Notes: generated by a model not told the origin, from the letters alone. Shown: positions 1 to 10,375, counted from the stretch's first letter. The stretch: DNA of 46,558 nucleotides from an uncultured Roseibacillus sp. (GCA_937949965.1 CALFBF010000098.1:1-46558), one strand, 5' to 3'. Numbers and translations are program-made.

Positions 1-1350
1 TCCTTCAAAGATCTCGATGTCCCTCCTACCCTCGTTTCCTTCGCGCTCGCACCAGGCCAGGCTGATTCGGTGGTCTCCCCCGAGTTCAAAGCAACAAACT
101 CCAAACTCTACCTCGCCACCGCCGCGACGGACGCGGAAGGTCTCCCTGTCTATGACGACCTCATTTCGCTCGCCAACGAAATCCACGAACAAGTCGTTGC
201 AGGCAAAATCATTTCCCTGAAATATCTCGGCCAAGCGGGCCTGGGCTACGCCCTTGCGATTAATGCCCTTGGTAACGGCATCGGAGTTCGTGTGAAGAGA
301 GACGCTCTCCTCGCCCCGGCACCTTATAGCTTCCTCATCGAGGCGGCACCGGAGACAGAACTCGGTGACCGTTTTGAAAAAATCGGAACCACCACTGCCG
401 AAGCGAGCCTTATTCTCAACGAAGAGGAAATTTCTCTCACCGAAATCACGGCAGCCTACACCCAGCCACTGGAATCCGTCTATCGGACCACCTCCAATGC
501 TCTCACTTCGAACAATCCTGCGGTAGCGACGCAATCCAATTCCTTCACTCGCAAAGCACCTACTACCATCAGCCGCCCCAAAGTGATCATCCCTGTTTTC
601 CCGGGAACGAATTGCGAATACGACACGGCTGCGGCCTTTGAGCAAGCGGGAGCAGATACTGAAGTGCTCGTCTTCCGCAATCTCACTCCGCAAGCGGTAG
701 AAGAATCTCTCGACGCTCTGGCAGCCTCGATTCGTAACTCACAAATCCTAATGCTCCCCGGAGGTTTCAGCGCCGGAGACGAACCTGATGGATCGGCAAA
801 GTTCATCGCTACTATCTTGCGCAACCCCCGTATTATGGAAGCAGTTGTGGACCTCCACCAAGAGCGACAGGGTCTCATCCTTGGTATCTGTAACGGATTC
901 CAAGCTCTCGTAAAAAGTGGTCTCCTCACCCCAGCAGGTTCGGCTACTTTGGCTCACAATCCCATCGCGCGACACATCTCCACCTACGTTACTACGCGCA
1001 TCTCTAACAACAATTCCCCTTGGCTAACCAACTGCCAAGTAGGCGACTTGCACACCATCCCCGTTTCACATGGAGAGGGCCGCTTCTTAGCCGATGAAGC
1101 CACCTTAGCGAGCTTGATCGCCAATGGCCAAATCGCGACCCAATATTGCGAACTCGACGGCACACCCACAAGCGCCGAACCATTCAACCCCAACCAGAGC
1201 ATACTCGCCATCGAAGGCATCACCAGTCCTTGCGGACGCATCTTTGGCAAGATGGGTCACAGCGAACGACGCGGAGAACACGTAGCGAAGAACATCCCGG
1301 GAACGAAATGGCAGCCTCTCTTCAAGGCTGGTATTTCTTACTTCCAGTAA
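1..1350 (+). CDS. purL: Phosphoribosylformylglycinamidine synthase, C-terminal part with glutamine amidotransferase (PurQ-like) domain; 5' end outside window
   Basis: Frame 1 is open from base 1. Translation has PKVIIPVFPGTNCEYDTAAAFEQAG, LPGGFSAGDEPDGSAKF and LGICNGFQALVKSGLL (class I GATase nucleophile Cys), then GHSERRGEHVAKN near the end, typical of FGAM synthase. Confidence 0.93.
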   Translation, partial: SFKDLDVPPTLVSFALAPGQADSVVSPEFKATNSKLYLATAATDAEGLPVYDDLISLANEIHEQVVAGKIISLKYLGQAGLGYALAINALGNGIGVRVKRDALLAPAPYSFLIEAAPETELGDRFEKIGTTTAEASLILNEEEISLTEITAAYTQPLESVYRTTSNALTSNNPAVATQSNSFTRKAPTTISRPKVIIPVFPGTNCEYDTAAAFEQAGADTEVLVFRNLTPQAVEESLDALAASIRNSQILMLPGGFSAGDEPDGSAKFIATILRNPRIMEAVVDLHQERQGLILGICNGFQALVKSGLLTPAGSATLAHNPIARHISTYVTTRISNNNSPWLTNCQVGDLHTIPVSHGEGRFLADEATLASLIANGQIATQYCELDGTPTSAEPFNPNQSILAIEGITSPCGRIFGKMGHSERRGEHVAKNIPGTKWQPLFKAGISYFQ

Positions 1351-1357
1351 TATTACT

Positions 1358-2722
1358 ATGCAGCAAGAACTTACCGAACTCCTTGGCTCCTCCAAGGTCT
1401 CTACTTCGCGGGAAGATCTCGCTACCCATGCGACGGACAAGTGGAACTTCTCGGCTCCTCCCGAAGTGGTTGTTTTTGCAGAAAGCACCACAGATGTGGC
1501 GGCCACTTTGCGCTTTGCCCATCAGCGTAAAATACCAGTCACCACCCGAGGAGCAGGGATTGGCTACGTCGGGGGAGCGGTCCCCATTCAGGGCGGCATC
1601 GTCCTCTCTGTTGCGCGCATGAATGAGATCCTCGAGCTCTCTCCTCCCGATGGACTTACCGTCGTGCAACCCGGAGTCATCACTCGCACCCTCCAGGATG
1701 CAGCTGCCAAAGAAGGTTGGTATTACCCACCCGACCCCGCCTCCCTCAAGGAATGTTCTCTCGGAGGAAACATCGCTACTAATGCTGGCGGGCCACGTTG
1801 TCTCAAATACGGTGTTACTAAGAATTACGTAATGGGACTAGAGGTAGTTCTTGCTGATGGCACCATCACTCGCGTAGGGGGACGCTGCCACAAAAACAAA
1901 ACCGGCTTTTCTCTCACCGAACTCTTCGTAGGGTCCGAAGGATTGTTAGGAGTTGTTACTGAGGCTACATTGCGACTGATCCCTCACCCTCCCCGACGCG
2001 CAATGCTAACGGCGACTTTCGCCCGCTTCCCAGATGCCGCTGCCGCGGTGCAGGATATTCTGAACTCGGGCCACCTCCCTTCCGCCTTGGAAATCACCGA
2101 CGCCTTCACCCTACAAGCAGCGCGCGACTACTTAGGAGCCGATTCCCTGCCCGAAGGCGAAGCCCATCTCATCGTCGAAATTGACGGCCGCCACTCGGCA
2201 GTGGAGTCAGAACTCCCTGAGATCAAAGATCGACTCACCCAGTCTGGAGCCCTCTCCATCGAGACCCATCGCGATGACCAAGCCTGCGAAGCAGTCTGGC
2301 AACTCCGCCGCGAGTTCTCCTATTCGCTACGTGCAACGGGCCTCACTAAACTGAATGAAGACATCGTGGTTCCTCGCTCCAAGTTGGTCGAACTCGTCGA
2401 ATTCGCGCAAACCCTCGCAAACGACACTGGTATTCCCGTAGCCTGCTTCGGCCATGCCGGCGACGGCAACATCCACGTCAATCTGATGGTGGAGGACTAC
2501 GATGATGAGGAGAAAAAGAAGCCTGCCGACGAAGCTCTCGATCAGCTCTTCAACTGGGTCCTCGTCAATAAAGGAGCCATCACGGGCGAGCACGGAGTGG
2601 GCCTCGCGAAAAAGCGCTGGTTCCCACAAGCAGTCGGCGAAGCGAATCTCGATCTTCATCAGTCGGTTAAAAAAGCCATCGATCCTGACGGCATTCTCAA
2701 TCCTGATAAATTTTTAGGATAA
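1358..2722 (+). CDS. FAD-binding oxidase, glycolate/D-lactate oxidase subunit GlcD-like
   Basis: TTRGAGIGYVGGAVPIQGGIVLS, PPDPASLKECSLGGNIATNAGGPRCLKYGVTKNYVMGLEVVLADG, GHAGDGNIHVN and GEHGVGLAKK motifs of the GlcD family. Confidence 0.92.
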   Translation: MQQELTELLGSSKVSTSREDLATHATDKWNFSAPPEVVVFAESTTDVAATLRFAHQRKIPVTTRGAGIGYVGGAVPIQGGIVLSVARMNEILELSPPDGLTVVQPGVITRTLQDAAAKEGWYYPPDPASLKECSLGGNIATNAGGPRCLKYGVTKNYVMGLEVVLADGTITRVGGRCHKNKTGFSLTELFVGSEGLLGVVTEATLRLIPHPPRRAMLTATFARFPDAAAAVQDILNSGHLPSALEITDAFTLQAARDYLGADSLPEGEAHLIVEIDGRHSAVESELPEIKDRLTQSGALSIETHRDDQACEAVWQLRREFSYSLRATGLTKLNEDIVVPRSKLVELVEFAQTLANDTGIPVACFGHAGDGNIHVNLMVEDYDDEEKKKPADEALDQLFNWVLVNKGAITGEHGVGLAKKRWFPQAVGEANLDLHQSVKKAIDPDGILNPDKFLG

Positions 2723-2759
2723 ACTACGATTCCTCTCGTAGAAATTCCACACCCGAACC

Positions 2760-3992
2760 ATGGACCAAAACCACTACCAACTCATCGTCATTGGTGGTGG
2801 AGCCGCAGGATTTTTTGGAGCGATCACTGCTGCGGAACACGGACTCACTCGTGTTCTCATTCTCGAGAAATCAAAAGAAGTCCTCACCAAAGTGCGCATC
2901 TCTGGAGGAGGACGCTGCAACGTCACCCATCATTGTTTCGACCCCAAAGAACTAGTGAAAAACTACCCGCGCGGGCATCGGAGTCTGCATGGACCTTTTC
3001 ACCGCTTCCAAGCCACTGATACAATTGCTTGGTTTGAAAACCAAGGAGTGGACTTAGTCACCGAGAGCGACGGGCGCATGTTCCCGGCCTCGAACACCTC
3101 TGAAACGATTATCCAGTGCCTTCGCAATCGAGCAGACGAACTCCACATCCAAGTGCGCACTCGAAGCCAAGTCACGAAACTTGGTGAAGCCGCAGAACAA
3201 ATCCAAATCGAAACCAAGGATGGCCAGAATCTAACAACCGACAACGTGCTCATGGCCACTGGCGGGCTGCGTGATCCCAACGCACAGAAACTTCTCGCGC
3301 AGGCGACGCAAACGCATAGTTCACCCGTCCCCTCTCTCTTCACCTTTCACATCGATGACGAGCGCCTCACCGAACTGCAAGGAGTGAGCGTGCCGGACGC
3401 CACAGTGAAAGCCTTCCGCGAAACAACAACCGGGCCCGTCCTGATTACGCATTGGGGATTAAGTGGTCCTGCGATCCTCAAACTCTCCGCTTGGGGAGCG
3501 CGCACTTTTGCAGAAAACGACTACTCTTTTCCGATTACCATTAACTGGACCGGAAACCAAACTGAGGAAGAGATTCGTAAACTCCTCGCTAATACCCGGC
3601 AAAGCCACCCCACTCGCCTCATTGCCAAACGATCCTTGTTAGAAGGCATTAGTAACCGCTTCTGGGCTCGCCTCTGCGAATCCGCTCACATTCCTTTGCA
3701 ACAGACATGGGCTAATCTGAGTAAAGGCCAATTACACTGCTTAGTTCGCGAACTCACGCGAGCAGAATTTCAAGTGACCGGCAAAAGCACGAACAAAGAT
3801 GAGTTCGTGACCTGCGGTGGAGTCCACCTCAAGGACCTCAATCTCAAAACGATGGCGAGCAAACAGCAAGAAGGCTTCTACTATGCGGGCGAAGTCCTCG
3901 ACATCGATGGCGTCACCGGCGGCTTCAACTTCCAAGCCGCTTGGACCACGGGCTATCTTGCAGGGCAAGCAATTGCCGCTAAATACACCTAG
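2760..3992 (+). CDS. NAD(P)/FAD-dependent oxidoreductase, HI0933/YhiN-like family
   Basis: N-terminal GGGAAGFFGAI, KVRISGGGRCNVTH, and C-terminal GEVLDIDGVTGGFNFQAAWTTGYLAG. Confidence 0.92.
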   Translation: MDQNHYQLIVIGGGAAGFFGAITAAEHGLTRVLILEKSKEVLTKVRISGGGRCNVTHHCFDPKELVKNYPRGHRSLHGPFHRFQATDTIAWFENQGVDLVTESDGRMFPASNTSETIIQCLRNRADELHIQVRTRSQVTKLGEAAEQIQIETKDGQNLTTDNVLMATGGLRDPNAQKLLAQATQTHSSPVPSLFTFHIDDERLTELQGVSVPDATVKAFRETTTGPVLITHWGLSGPAILKLSAWGARTFAENDYSFPITINWTGNQTEEEIRKLLANTRQSHPTRLIAKRSLLEGISNRFWARLCESAHIPLQQTWANLSKGQLHCLVRELTRAEFQVTGKSTNKDEFVTCGGVHLKDLNLKTMASKQQEGFYYAGEVLDIDGVTGGFNFQAAWTTGYLAGQAIAAKYT

Positions 3993-4001
3993 GAAGTCTC
4001 C

Positions 4002-4349
4002 TTACTGAAGAGGGCGGCAGAGCACAAATGGCGAGACCACGAGGGCCTCGAATTGCACCTTCCCATCTTCCCATTGAAAGGCATGAATCCCTTCGATTTT
4101 AACTAGGTCACCACTTTTTAACCAAGCCTGCACGGCAGCGGAATCATCCCCAGCCATCGCTTCCCCCACCGTCGTCATTTCTAGGCTGGAATCGACAAAG
4201 TAGAGGCAATCACGCTCGAAGTGAGGCTTGAGATACCCCCAATCGACTTCTCCTTGAAACTGGGCCAGTTTCTCAGCCGGAGTCGATTGGTCTTCGCCTA
4301 AGATGGCATACTTCATCCCTTCTGCAGGGCCTTCGGAATCAGAAATCAT
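4002..4349 (-). CDS. DUF2288-like small protein
   Basis: GEVDWGYLKPHFERDCLYFVDSSLEMTTVGEAMAGDDSAAVQAWLKSGDLVKI resembles DUF2288 (W..L.PH..RD....V...LDL..VG.A.A.D....V..W...). Confidence 0.7.
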   Translation of the reverse strand: MISDSEGPAEGMKYAILGEDQSTPAEKLAQFQGEVDWGYLKPHFERDCLYFVDSSLEMTTVGEAMAGDDSAAVQAWLKSGDLVKIEGIHAFQWEDGKVQFEALVVSPFVLCRPLQ

Positions 4350-4361
4350 GGTCTCAAAAAT

Positions 4362-4856
4362 CTATTGCGTCTCCGCCATGACTTGCAACTCACTAGTGCC
4401 CTTTGCCAAGGTTCCCCCTTTGACAATCCGACAGCGCAAACCACCCTTCCCTCTCAAAAATTCCTCCACGCCGGGCGCACACGCTTGATCCATCCAATAA
4501 CAAGGAGCCGCTTCTTCACTACCCGTGAACTCAAGGTCTCCAATCTGGAACCTCTTCCCAATCAACTCATTGAGATCGAGGCCACTCACGATCACATTGC
4601 GACGGAACTCACTCGCAGGGAGATCTGCTAGATCGAACTTCTCCTTCACTTCCGTCCAAACTGCTTCGTCGAAGAAAGTGATCTGCCCTTTGAAATCTGG
4701 TTTATAATCGAAGTAACGGTCCCCCACAATTCCGCTTCCCGCCACTAACTCGACGCTCTCGCGATCGACAATTTCATGTTCCAAACGTTCTTTCCCGTGC
4801 CGCCCCTTGAAGTCATGGGCCGGAGAAATAAAAAGGTGGTGAATGCAACCAGTCAT
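4362..4856 (-). CDS. MOSC domain protein
   Basis: GIVGDRYFDY, LPASEFRRNVIVSGLDLNELIGKRFQIGDLEFTGSEEAAPCYWMDQ...GLRCRIVKGG pattern of MOSC domains; likely start at MTGCIHH rather than the longer ORF start at 4883. Confidence 0.85.
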   Translation of the reverse strand: MTGCIHHLFISPAHDFKGRHGKERLEHEIVDRESVELVAGSGIVGDRYFDYKPDFKGQITFFDEAVWTEVKEKFDLADLPASEFRRNVIVSGLDLNELIGKRFQIGDLEFTGSEEAAPCYWMDQACAPGVEEFLRGKGGLRCRIVKGGTLAKGTSELQVMAETQ

Positions 4857-5163
4857 GTCGTAAAGATTGCCCAAATCTACCAAATTTGAACCCTCTTTTT
4901 TTTAGAAAACGGATCTTAGCTCCCACTCACCAACAACCTCAGTATCCTCACAGTTACCGACATCCTGTTAGCGCTTCCAAACACCAAGAAACGCTTGGGA
5001 ATCCCTGTTTACGTAAATAATACTTCATCCTAGGAAGAGAACAATAGGACGCAGTCAAAATCTCACTTACCCAATCATTAAAATTTGGGAGAGAACCCGT
5101 TTTGGGGAAGCTTAAGTTCTGCTAGCTGTTGGCAAGATGCCAACGCCACCAGCTTGGGGTGAG

Positions 5164-5240
<77 letters not shown>

Positions 5241-5333
5241 CAGTAGAAACCGCTCGGTGTGAAATTCACTGTCGAACGGCGTGGGCGCGCAAGCTAAGGA
5301 TTTTCCTCCTCTCGCGCAATCAAAAATCACGCT

Positions 5334-6260
5334 TTATTTCACTTTTTCTATCATGGCTTGCAAAGTGTCCCAATCTCCGGCGGTTTCGATAGTGGCACCC
5401 TTATCAATACGAGTCATTAAACCAGCCAAAACCTTACCCGGGCCAAGCTCTAGAAAGAGCTGAGCGCCCCGTTCGCGAAGAAGCTGGATAGACTCGACCC
5501 AACGGACGGAACCCGTGACTTGCTTCTGTAAGCTATCCCGAATGTCCGCAGACTCCGTCATCGCGGCCGCACGCTGGTTGCTAATGACGGGAAAACGCGG
5601 TGAGGAGACTTCAGCCGCTTCTAAAACGGGGCCTAGCTTGGCTTCGGCTCCAGCCATGAGACGGGAGTGGTAAGCTCCGGCTACTTTGAGCTTCTTGGCG
5701 AGCTTGATCTTGCGCGATTTGGCCTCGGCAACCGCTTGATCGATTCCGGCAACAGTACCAGAGAGCACGATTTGACCCGGTGCATTCAAGTTGGCGACAT
5801 CGACGTCGCTTTCTTCGGCTAAGGCACGTACCGCGGCCTCGTCCCCGCCTACCATCGCCGCCATCGCGCCTTCGGTCTCTGCACAGGCTTCATCCATGAG
5901 TTGTCCGCGCTGAGCGACAACACGGAGACCTTCTTCGAAGGTAAAGCTCCCCGCCGCAGTATGAGCGGTCATTTCTCCCAAGGACAGGCCGGCCGCAAAA
6001 GTAGGATTCAGATGCGGACAAGCGTCTTTGAGAATAGACCACATCGCGAAGCCGTGGACAAAGAGGGCTGGCTGGCAGTTCGCAGTCTTGGTCAGTTCTT
6101 CTTCTGGTCCTTCAAAGATAATTTTGCTGAGATCGCGCCCGAGGACTTCGTCCGCGCGCTCAAAGAGCTCTTTCGCAATGGGGCTCTCGGTAACGAGGTC
6201 CTTACCCATGCCCACTTTCTGGGCTCCTTGTCCGGCAAATAGTAATACGCAATCGCTCAT
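5334..6260 (-). CDS. fabD: Malonyl CoA-acyl carrier protein transacylase
   Basis: LFAGQGAQKVGMGKDL, AAGLSLGEMTAHTAAG (GLSLGE variant of the GHSLGE nucleophile motif), VAGAYHSRLM, PVISNQ. Start at MSDCVLL is preferred over the track start at 6275. Confidence 0.95.
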   Translation of the reverse strand: MSDCVLLFAGQGAQKVGMGKDLVTESPIAKELFERADEVLGRDLSKIIFEGPEEELTKTANCQPALFVHGFAMWSILKDACPHLNPTFAAGLSLGEMTAHTAAGSFTFEEGLRVVAQRGQLMDEACAETEGAMAAMVGGDEAAVRALAEESDVDVANLNAPGQIVLSGTVAGIDQAVAEAKSRKIKLAKKLKVAGAYHSRLMAGAEAKLGPVLEAAEVSSPRFPVISNQRAAAMTESADIRDSLQKQVTGSVRWVESIQLLRERGAQLFLELGPGKVLAGLMTRIDKGATIETAGDWDTLQAMIEKVK

Positions 6261-6332
6261 CTGGCTGTCACCCAAGACTTTCCGCGCGAGAAGTGCAAGT
6301 CTGGAGCATGCACGTCTTAAGTGCCCTTCGCG

Positions 6333-8300
6333 CTACGCCAAAATCTTGTGTTCTGCTGTCGCAGAGAGATTCCTTGGTTGATGACCCAAGGGCGAACGAG
6401 AGTTCTCCCCGAGGCGTTTGAGGAATTCTGAGTAAAGGAGCACCTCAAAAGTCCCGTCAGTATGTTCGACGACACAGCTCATGCTCTCGACCCAATCTCC
6501 TGAGTTGAGATACCGAATATCCGCTATCGTTTTGTCCTTGGGAGTGTGAATGTGGCCACAGATGATGCCGTCACAATTCTTCCGATGCGCCAAGGCCACT
6601 AGCTGTTCCTCATACTTGCCCACAAAGCTGACCGCATTCTTAACCCGTTCCTTAATCTGCTTGCTGATGGAGAGGTAGGGCTTTCCGCGCCACTTACGGT
6701 AATGATTATACCAACGATTGACCCGAAGGACACTGTCGTATCCGAAAGCTCCTAACATGGCTACCCACCTAAAGTGACTTACCATATGATCGAACCCATC
6801 CCCATGCACTACGAGATACCTACGCCCATCGATCCCCTCATGCACGGCCTCCTTTCGAAGCTTAATGGTTCCGAAGTCGATGGGGAAGAAGCGCTCCATA
6901 ATGTCGTCATGGTTTCCTCGAAGATAGATGACCTCGGTCTCTTCTTTTTCACTCTTCTTGAGAATGGTGCGAATCACGCGAGTATGGCGCTTACTCCAAC
7001 TCGTTCCTCTTTTGAGAGCCCAACCGTCGATGATATCACCATTGAGAAAGAGCTTCTGGCAACGGGTGTGCTTGAGGAAGTCGACCAGTTCTTTGGTCTT
7101 GGACTCGGGGGTTCCTAGGTGGAGATCGGAAAGGAAGATAGACTCAAACTCAAGAAACTGTTCGCGAGCGCGAAAAGATGGAGAGGCTGCGTAGCGTTCG
7201 GCGGTTTCTTGCAATAAGCCTTCAAAGGTAGATACAATTTGGCTCCACCCGAATTGTTCGCTATGCTTGCGAGCAGCCCGACCAAGGTCACGCCAACTGG
7301 CAACCTTGGCAGTCGCCTTAGCCCGACGAATGAACTCATCCTCAGCCCCGCAAGGCACCTTGAGGCCATTACGTCCATCTACTACGTGAACCCCTGAAGC
7401 GGCGTAATCGTAACTCAGTGTGACAAGCCCACTGGCCATTCCTTCCAAGAGAACATTCCCAAAGGTTTCGGTCTCACTGGGAAACAGAAGGACATCGGCA
7501 GAAGCATAATATTTTGCCAAATCCTCACCACACTGCATGCCCGCAAAAGTGACTTCAGAATACTTCTCGGCGAGCTTGATGCGGGAAGGACCGTCCCCGA
7601 CTACGACGGCCTTAGCGGCAGGGTTTTCGCGACGGATTTCTCGAAAGGTTTGGAGACCAAACTCAAGATTCTTCTCAGGAGCCGCTCTCCCAACGAACAG
7701 ATACACCGGATCTTGCGGAGCAGCTTGCCACTGTTCACGTAAGGCCTCACATCTTTTCTTAGGATGAAAAAGATCGGAATCAACTCCGCGGCCGAGAACT
7801 GCTACGTTCTGGAAAGAATGCTCGCGCAAAGTCGCTGCCACATCAGCGGAAGGCGTTACGGTGAGATCTGCCAACTCATGAATCTTGCGTAACCACGCGA
7901 GCATGGGAGCCTTGAGCCCACCGAGACGATATTGCTCTAGGTAATCGTGAAAGCAGGTATGAAATCCAGTCACCGAAGGGATGCCTAAGCTCTGAGCCGC
8001 CTGCAGCGCCGAATACCCCATCGGGCTCTCGGTCGCAACGTAGACCACATCGGGCCGCTTACGAGACCAACGCTTGCGGAACTTTACAGGGCGAGGCAAT
8101 CCAACGCGGATTTCGCGATAACCGGGAAGTCGCAAAAAGCGAGCAGAGGTGTCACCGGCCCCTGCTGATTGCTCCTCCCCTGCCCGAATGATATGCACCA
8201 GATGTCCATTGCGGCGCAAACCTTGGACAAGACGACCCAAGGTCATGGCAACACCATTGATGTCGGGCGCGAAGGTGTCGGTGACAATATCGATTCTCAT
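6333..8300 (-). CDS. Fusion protein: N-terminal GT4-type glycosyltransferase + C-terminal calcineurin-like metallophosphoesterase (LpxH/UDP-2,3-diacylglucosamine diphosphatase-like)
   Basis: N-term: DTFAPDINGVAMTLGRLVQGLRRNGH, GRAAPEKNLEF, FPSETETFGNVLLEGMASG (GT4). C-term: SDLHLGTPESKTKELVDFL, LNGDIIDGW, LRGNHDD, VVHGDGFD, CGHIHTPK, YLNSGDWVES. No stop or frameshift between the halves. Confidence 0.92.
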   Translation of the reverse strand: MRIDIVTDTFAPDINGVAMTLGRLVQGLRRNGHLVHIIRAGEEQSAGAGDTSARFLRLPGYREIRVGLPRPVKFRKRWSRKRPDVVYVATESPMGYSALQAAQSLGIPSVTGFHTCFHDYLEQYRLGGLKAPMLAWLRKIHELADLTVTPSADVAATLREHSFQNVAVLGRGVDSDLFHPKKRCEALREQWQAAPQDPVYLFVGRAAPEKNLEFGLQTFREIRRENPAAKAVVVGDGPSRIKLAEKYSEVTFAGMQCGEDLAKYYASADVLLFPSETETFGNVLLEGMASGLVTLSYDYAASGVHVVDGRNGLKVPCGAEDEFIRRAKATAKVASWRDLGRAARKHSEQFGWSQIVSTFEGLLQETAERYAASPSFRAREQFLEFESIFLSDLHLGTPESKTKELVDFLKHTRCQKLFLNGDIIDGWALKRGTSWSKRHTRVIRTILKKSEKEETEVIYLRGNHDDIMERFFPIDFGTIKLRKEAVHEGIDGRRYLVVHGDGFDHMVSHFRWVAMLGAFGYDSVLRVNRWYNHYRKWRGKPYLSISKQIKERVKNAVSFVGKYEEQLVALAHRKNCDGIICGHIHTPKDKTIADIRYLNSGDWVESMSCVVEHTDGTFEVLLYSEFLKRLGENSRSPLGHQPRNLSATAEHKILA

Positions 8301-8451
8301 TGAAAGGATTGGTTACTTTCCGAATCGTTTATTCTCTTTTTTCTTAAGGGATGGGAATAAGTGCTTTGTGAAGATATCGTCACATAGCATTAGCGTCTCT
8401 CAAGCTAAGTTCGCCCCATTTGACGACACTCTTTACAGGGAGAGCAACGCT

Positions 8452-10179
8452 CTAACGCATCACGCTCTCAATCCCCATAGCAGATTTACGAACAAACTTA
8501 GGCAGCGCCCTCTCTCCTCTCTTTCCAAACAAACGGTATACTAAAGAGACTCCTCCTAAAATAACCAGATGATCCCGGATCCGATAGCGGCGTTGATCCC
8601 GGAGTAAAAAACGGCTTGCCAGTTCAATATTCCTTCGTTTGAGCCGAAAGGGTTCGAAATCAGTTTTAACTCGATAACGCGAGCGCTCACTGCGGGGCCA
8701 GCGCGCTTTGTAGTTCTTTTTTGCGCGCTTAATCGCAGCCACCGTTTCTTGATTCCAAGGAGAGAAGTAGTATTCACGCGCTAGGGCAACGAGACGAAAA
8801 GTGTCTTCCATAAAGACAACATCTTCTACCGGGAGTTCTGCCAAACGGGCATTTTCTTTCATCTCCACAAAGAGCGGTAAAACCTCAACGGCCTGTTGGC
8901 GCGCTGCCTCATGGTCAGATACGAAGCAACGGACCAGCTTGCGGACAGACGCCGTGCAAAAGAGGCAATCCCAGTAGACATGGAACAGCGGTGGCACCCT
9001 CACTCTACGAAAATAGAGCTGCTGCTCGGCAAAGCCAGGAATATAGAGTAACTGATGAATGACCCGATCGGCTCCTTCTAACAACGACAAAGCGGGCAAG
9101 GCTCGCCTTTCTCCTAAATATCTAGTAATAGCTTCTGAAGCAGAAACCTCATCGCGAAAAACGGCAATCGCGGCAACGCAATTGAGCTCAATCCAGATTC
9201 CCTCGTCATTGGACTGAGGATGAACAAAAGGGCGACGCCTAAAGCCGTGCCAACCGCCCGTTTGACACCACATCGAAAAGCCAACAAGATTCTCGTCGCC
9301 AACTAGCTCGCGAGCAAAGCGCTCGCAATCCCACCCAATAAAGGAAGGATACTCTCCCGCGCCCTCATACTCGCGGCGGCCTTGGAACTCGATGATCTTT
9401 GGCAAATCGGTCTGAGCAAGAACCTCGCTCAACGGCAGATAGCGGAAAAAGTCTGAGTCCCCATGCTTAAAAGAAAGGATGAGCGCAGACGAGCGCAATG
9501 CTCGCGTCATCTGAGCCACCCGATCGCGATGCCAAATGAGATCTCCGATCGGATGCGCGCCCACTGTCCAGGTCCGAAGAATGAGCTTCTTCCCCAAATG
9601 CTCAAAGAGAGGCAATAGCTTTAACAAAAGCGCCCTAGCCTCTCCCGCCGTGCGGATGTGTAAGCGAGAACGAATAACATCTGAGACATCTAAGCCATCG
9701 CTTTCGCCAATCCGCAGAATTAAGCCTGAAACATCTGGAAAGTCCTTAAAAAATCTAACAATAACCTCACCATACCAATCCTCAAGCGCTTCCCGTGAAT
9801 CTCCAAACTGCTCCTCAATGGCAACACTGGTAGTAAGGACATCTGAAGTCACGTAAACCTGTAAATCTTCGTTGCGGTGCACAGCGATCACTCGCGCCAT
9901 TCTTTCCGCCAATTGTCGATTCCGCTCCCGAACAGACCACTCAAACCCAGGATGACTACTGAGATGGGCTAAATCGTCTAACGTGACCGCATTGTAACCA
10001 AGAGCAGTGACCCTTTTTGCGAAGCGACTGCTTTCCTCCTCAATACTCTGCCATTGCCGATCCGCGGCCTCCCCTACTGTTTGCAAGTGGCCGAAAGGAA
10101 TCTTCGACCAATTGATGCGACGTTTCTGGTATCCTTTGAAAAAGGGGCCAATGGCGTCGATTAAGAAAAGCTTACCCAC
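8452..10179 (-). CDS. Uncharacterised protein, possibly glycoside hydrolase-like (weak resemblance to GH67 alpha-glucuronidase-type TIM barrel)
   Basis: Single 575-aa ORF with coding-like composition; segments such as GLILRIGESDGLDVSD, LILRTWTVGAHPIGDLIWH and KIIEFQGRREYEGAGEYPSFIGWD suggest a TIM-barrel glycosidase. Family not securely recognised. Confidence 0.6.
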   Translation of the reverse strand: MGKLFLIDAIGPFFKGYQKRRINWSKIPFGHLQTVGEAADRQWQSIEEESSRFAKRVTALGYNAVTLDDLAHLSSHPGFEWSVRERNRQLAERMARVIAVHRNEDLQVYVTSDVLTTSVAIEEQFGDSREALEDWYGEVIVRFFKDFPDVSGLILRIGESDGLDVSDVIRSRLHIRTAGEARALLLKLLPLFEHLGKKLILRTWTVGAHPIGDLIWHRDRVAQMTRALRSSALILSFKHGDSDFFRYLPLSEVLAQTDLPKIIEFQGRREYEGAGEYPSFIGWDCERFARELVGDENLVGFSMWCQTGGWHGFRRRPFVHPQSNDEGIWIELNCVAAIAVFRDEVSASEAITRYLGERRALPALSLLEGADRVIHQLLYIPGFAEQQLYFRRVRVPPLFHVYWDCLFCTASVRKLVRCFVSDHEAARQQAVEVLPLFVEMKENARLAELPVEDVVFMEDTFRLVALAREYYFSPWNQETVAAIKRAKKNYKARWPRSERSRYRVKTDFEPFRLKRRNIELASRFLLRDQRRYRIRDHLVILGGVSLVYRLFGKRGERALPKFVRKSAMGIESVMR

Positions 10180-10375
10180 AGGTTGTCCATGGAATTTACT
10201 CCTGTTATCGGCCAGCCAAAGACGGTGACAAGTTCGTGACTCGCCAGAACTCCTTCACATTAAGGGTGTCTCCGACAACCTCATTCCAAGAACCAATGCT
10301 CATTTTTTACAGAATCAAGCATTCTGCTGACGACTCTTGAGTTTGAGAAAGCTTTCGTTAAAGTTTAAGGGAAGA

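Noticed and set aside
480-929. 149-aa minus-strand ORF inside purL
   Set aside because: Shadow ORF: lies fully within a well-supported gene and its translation has no recognisable motif. The same reasoning applies to 1105-1506 and 984-1250.
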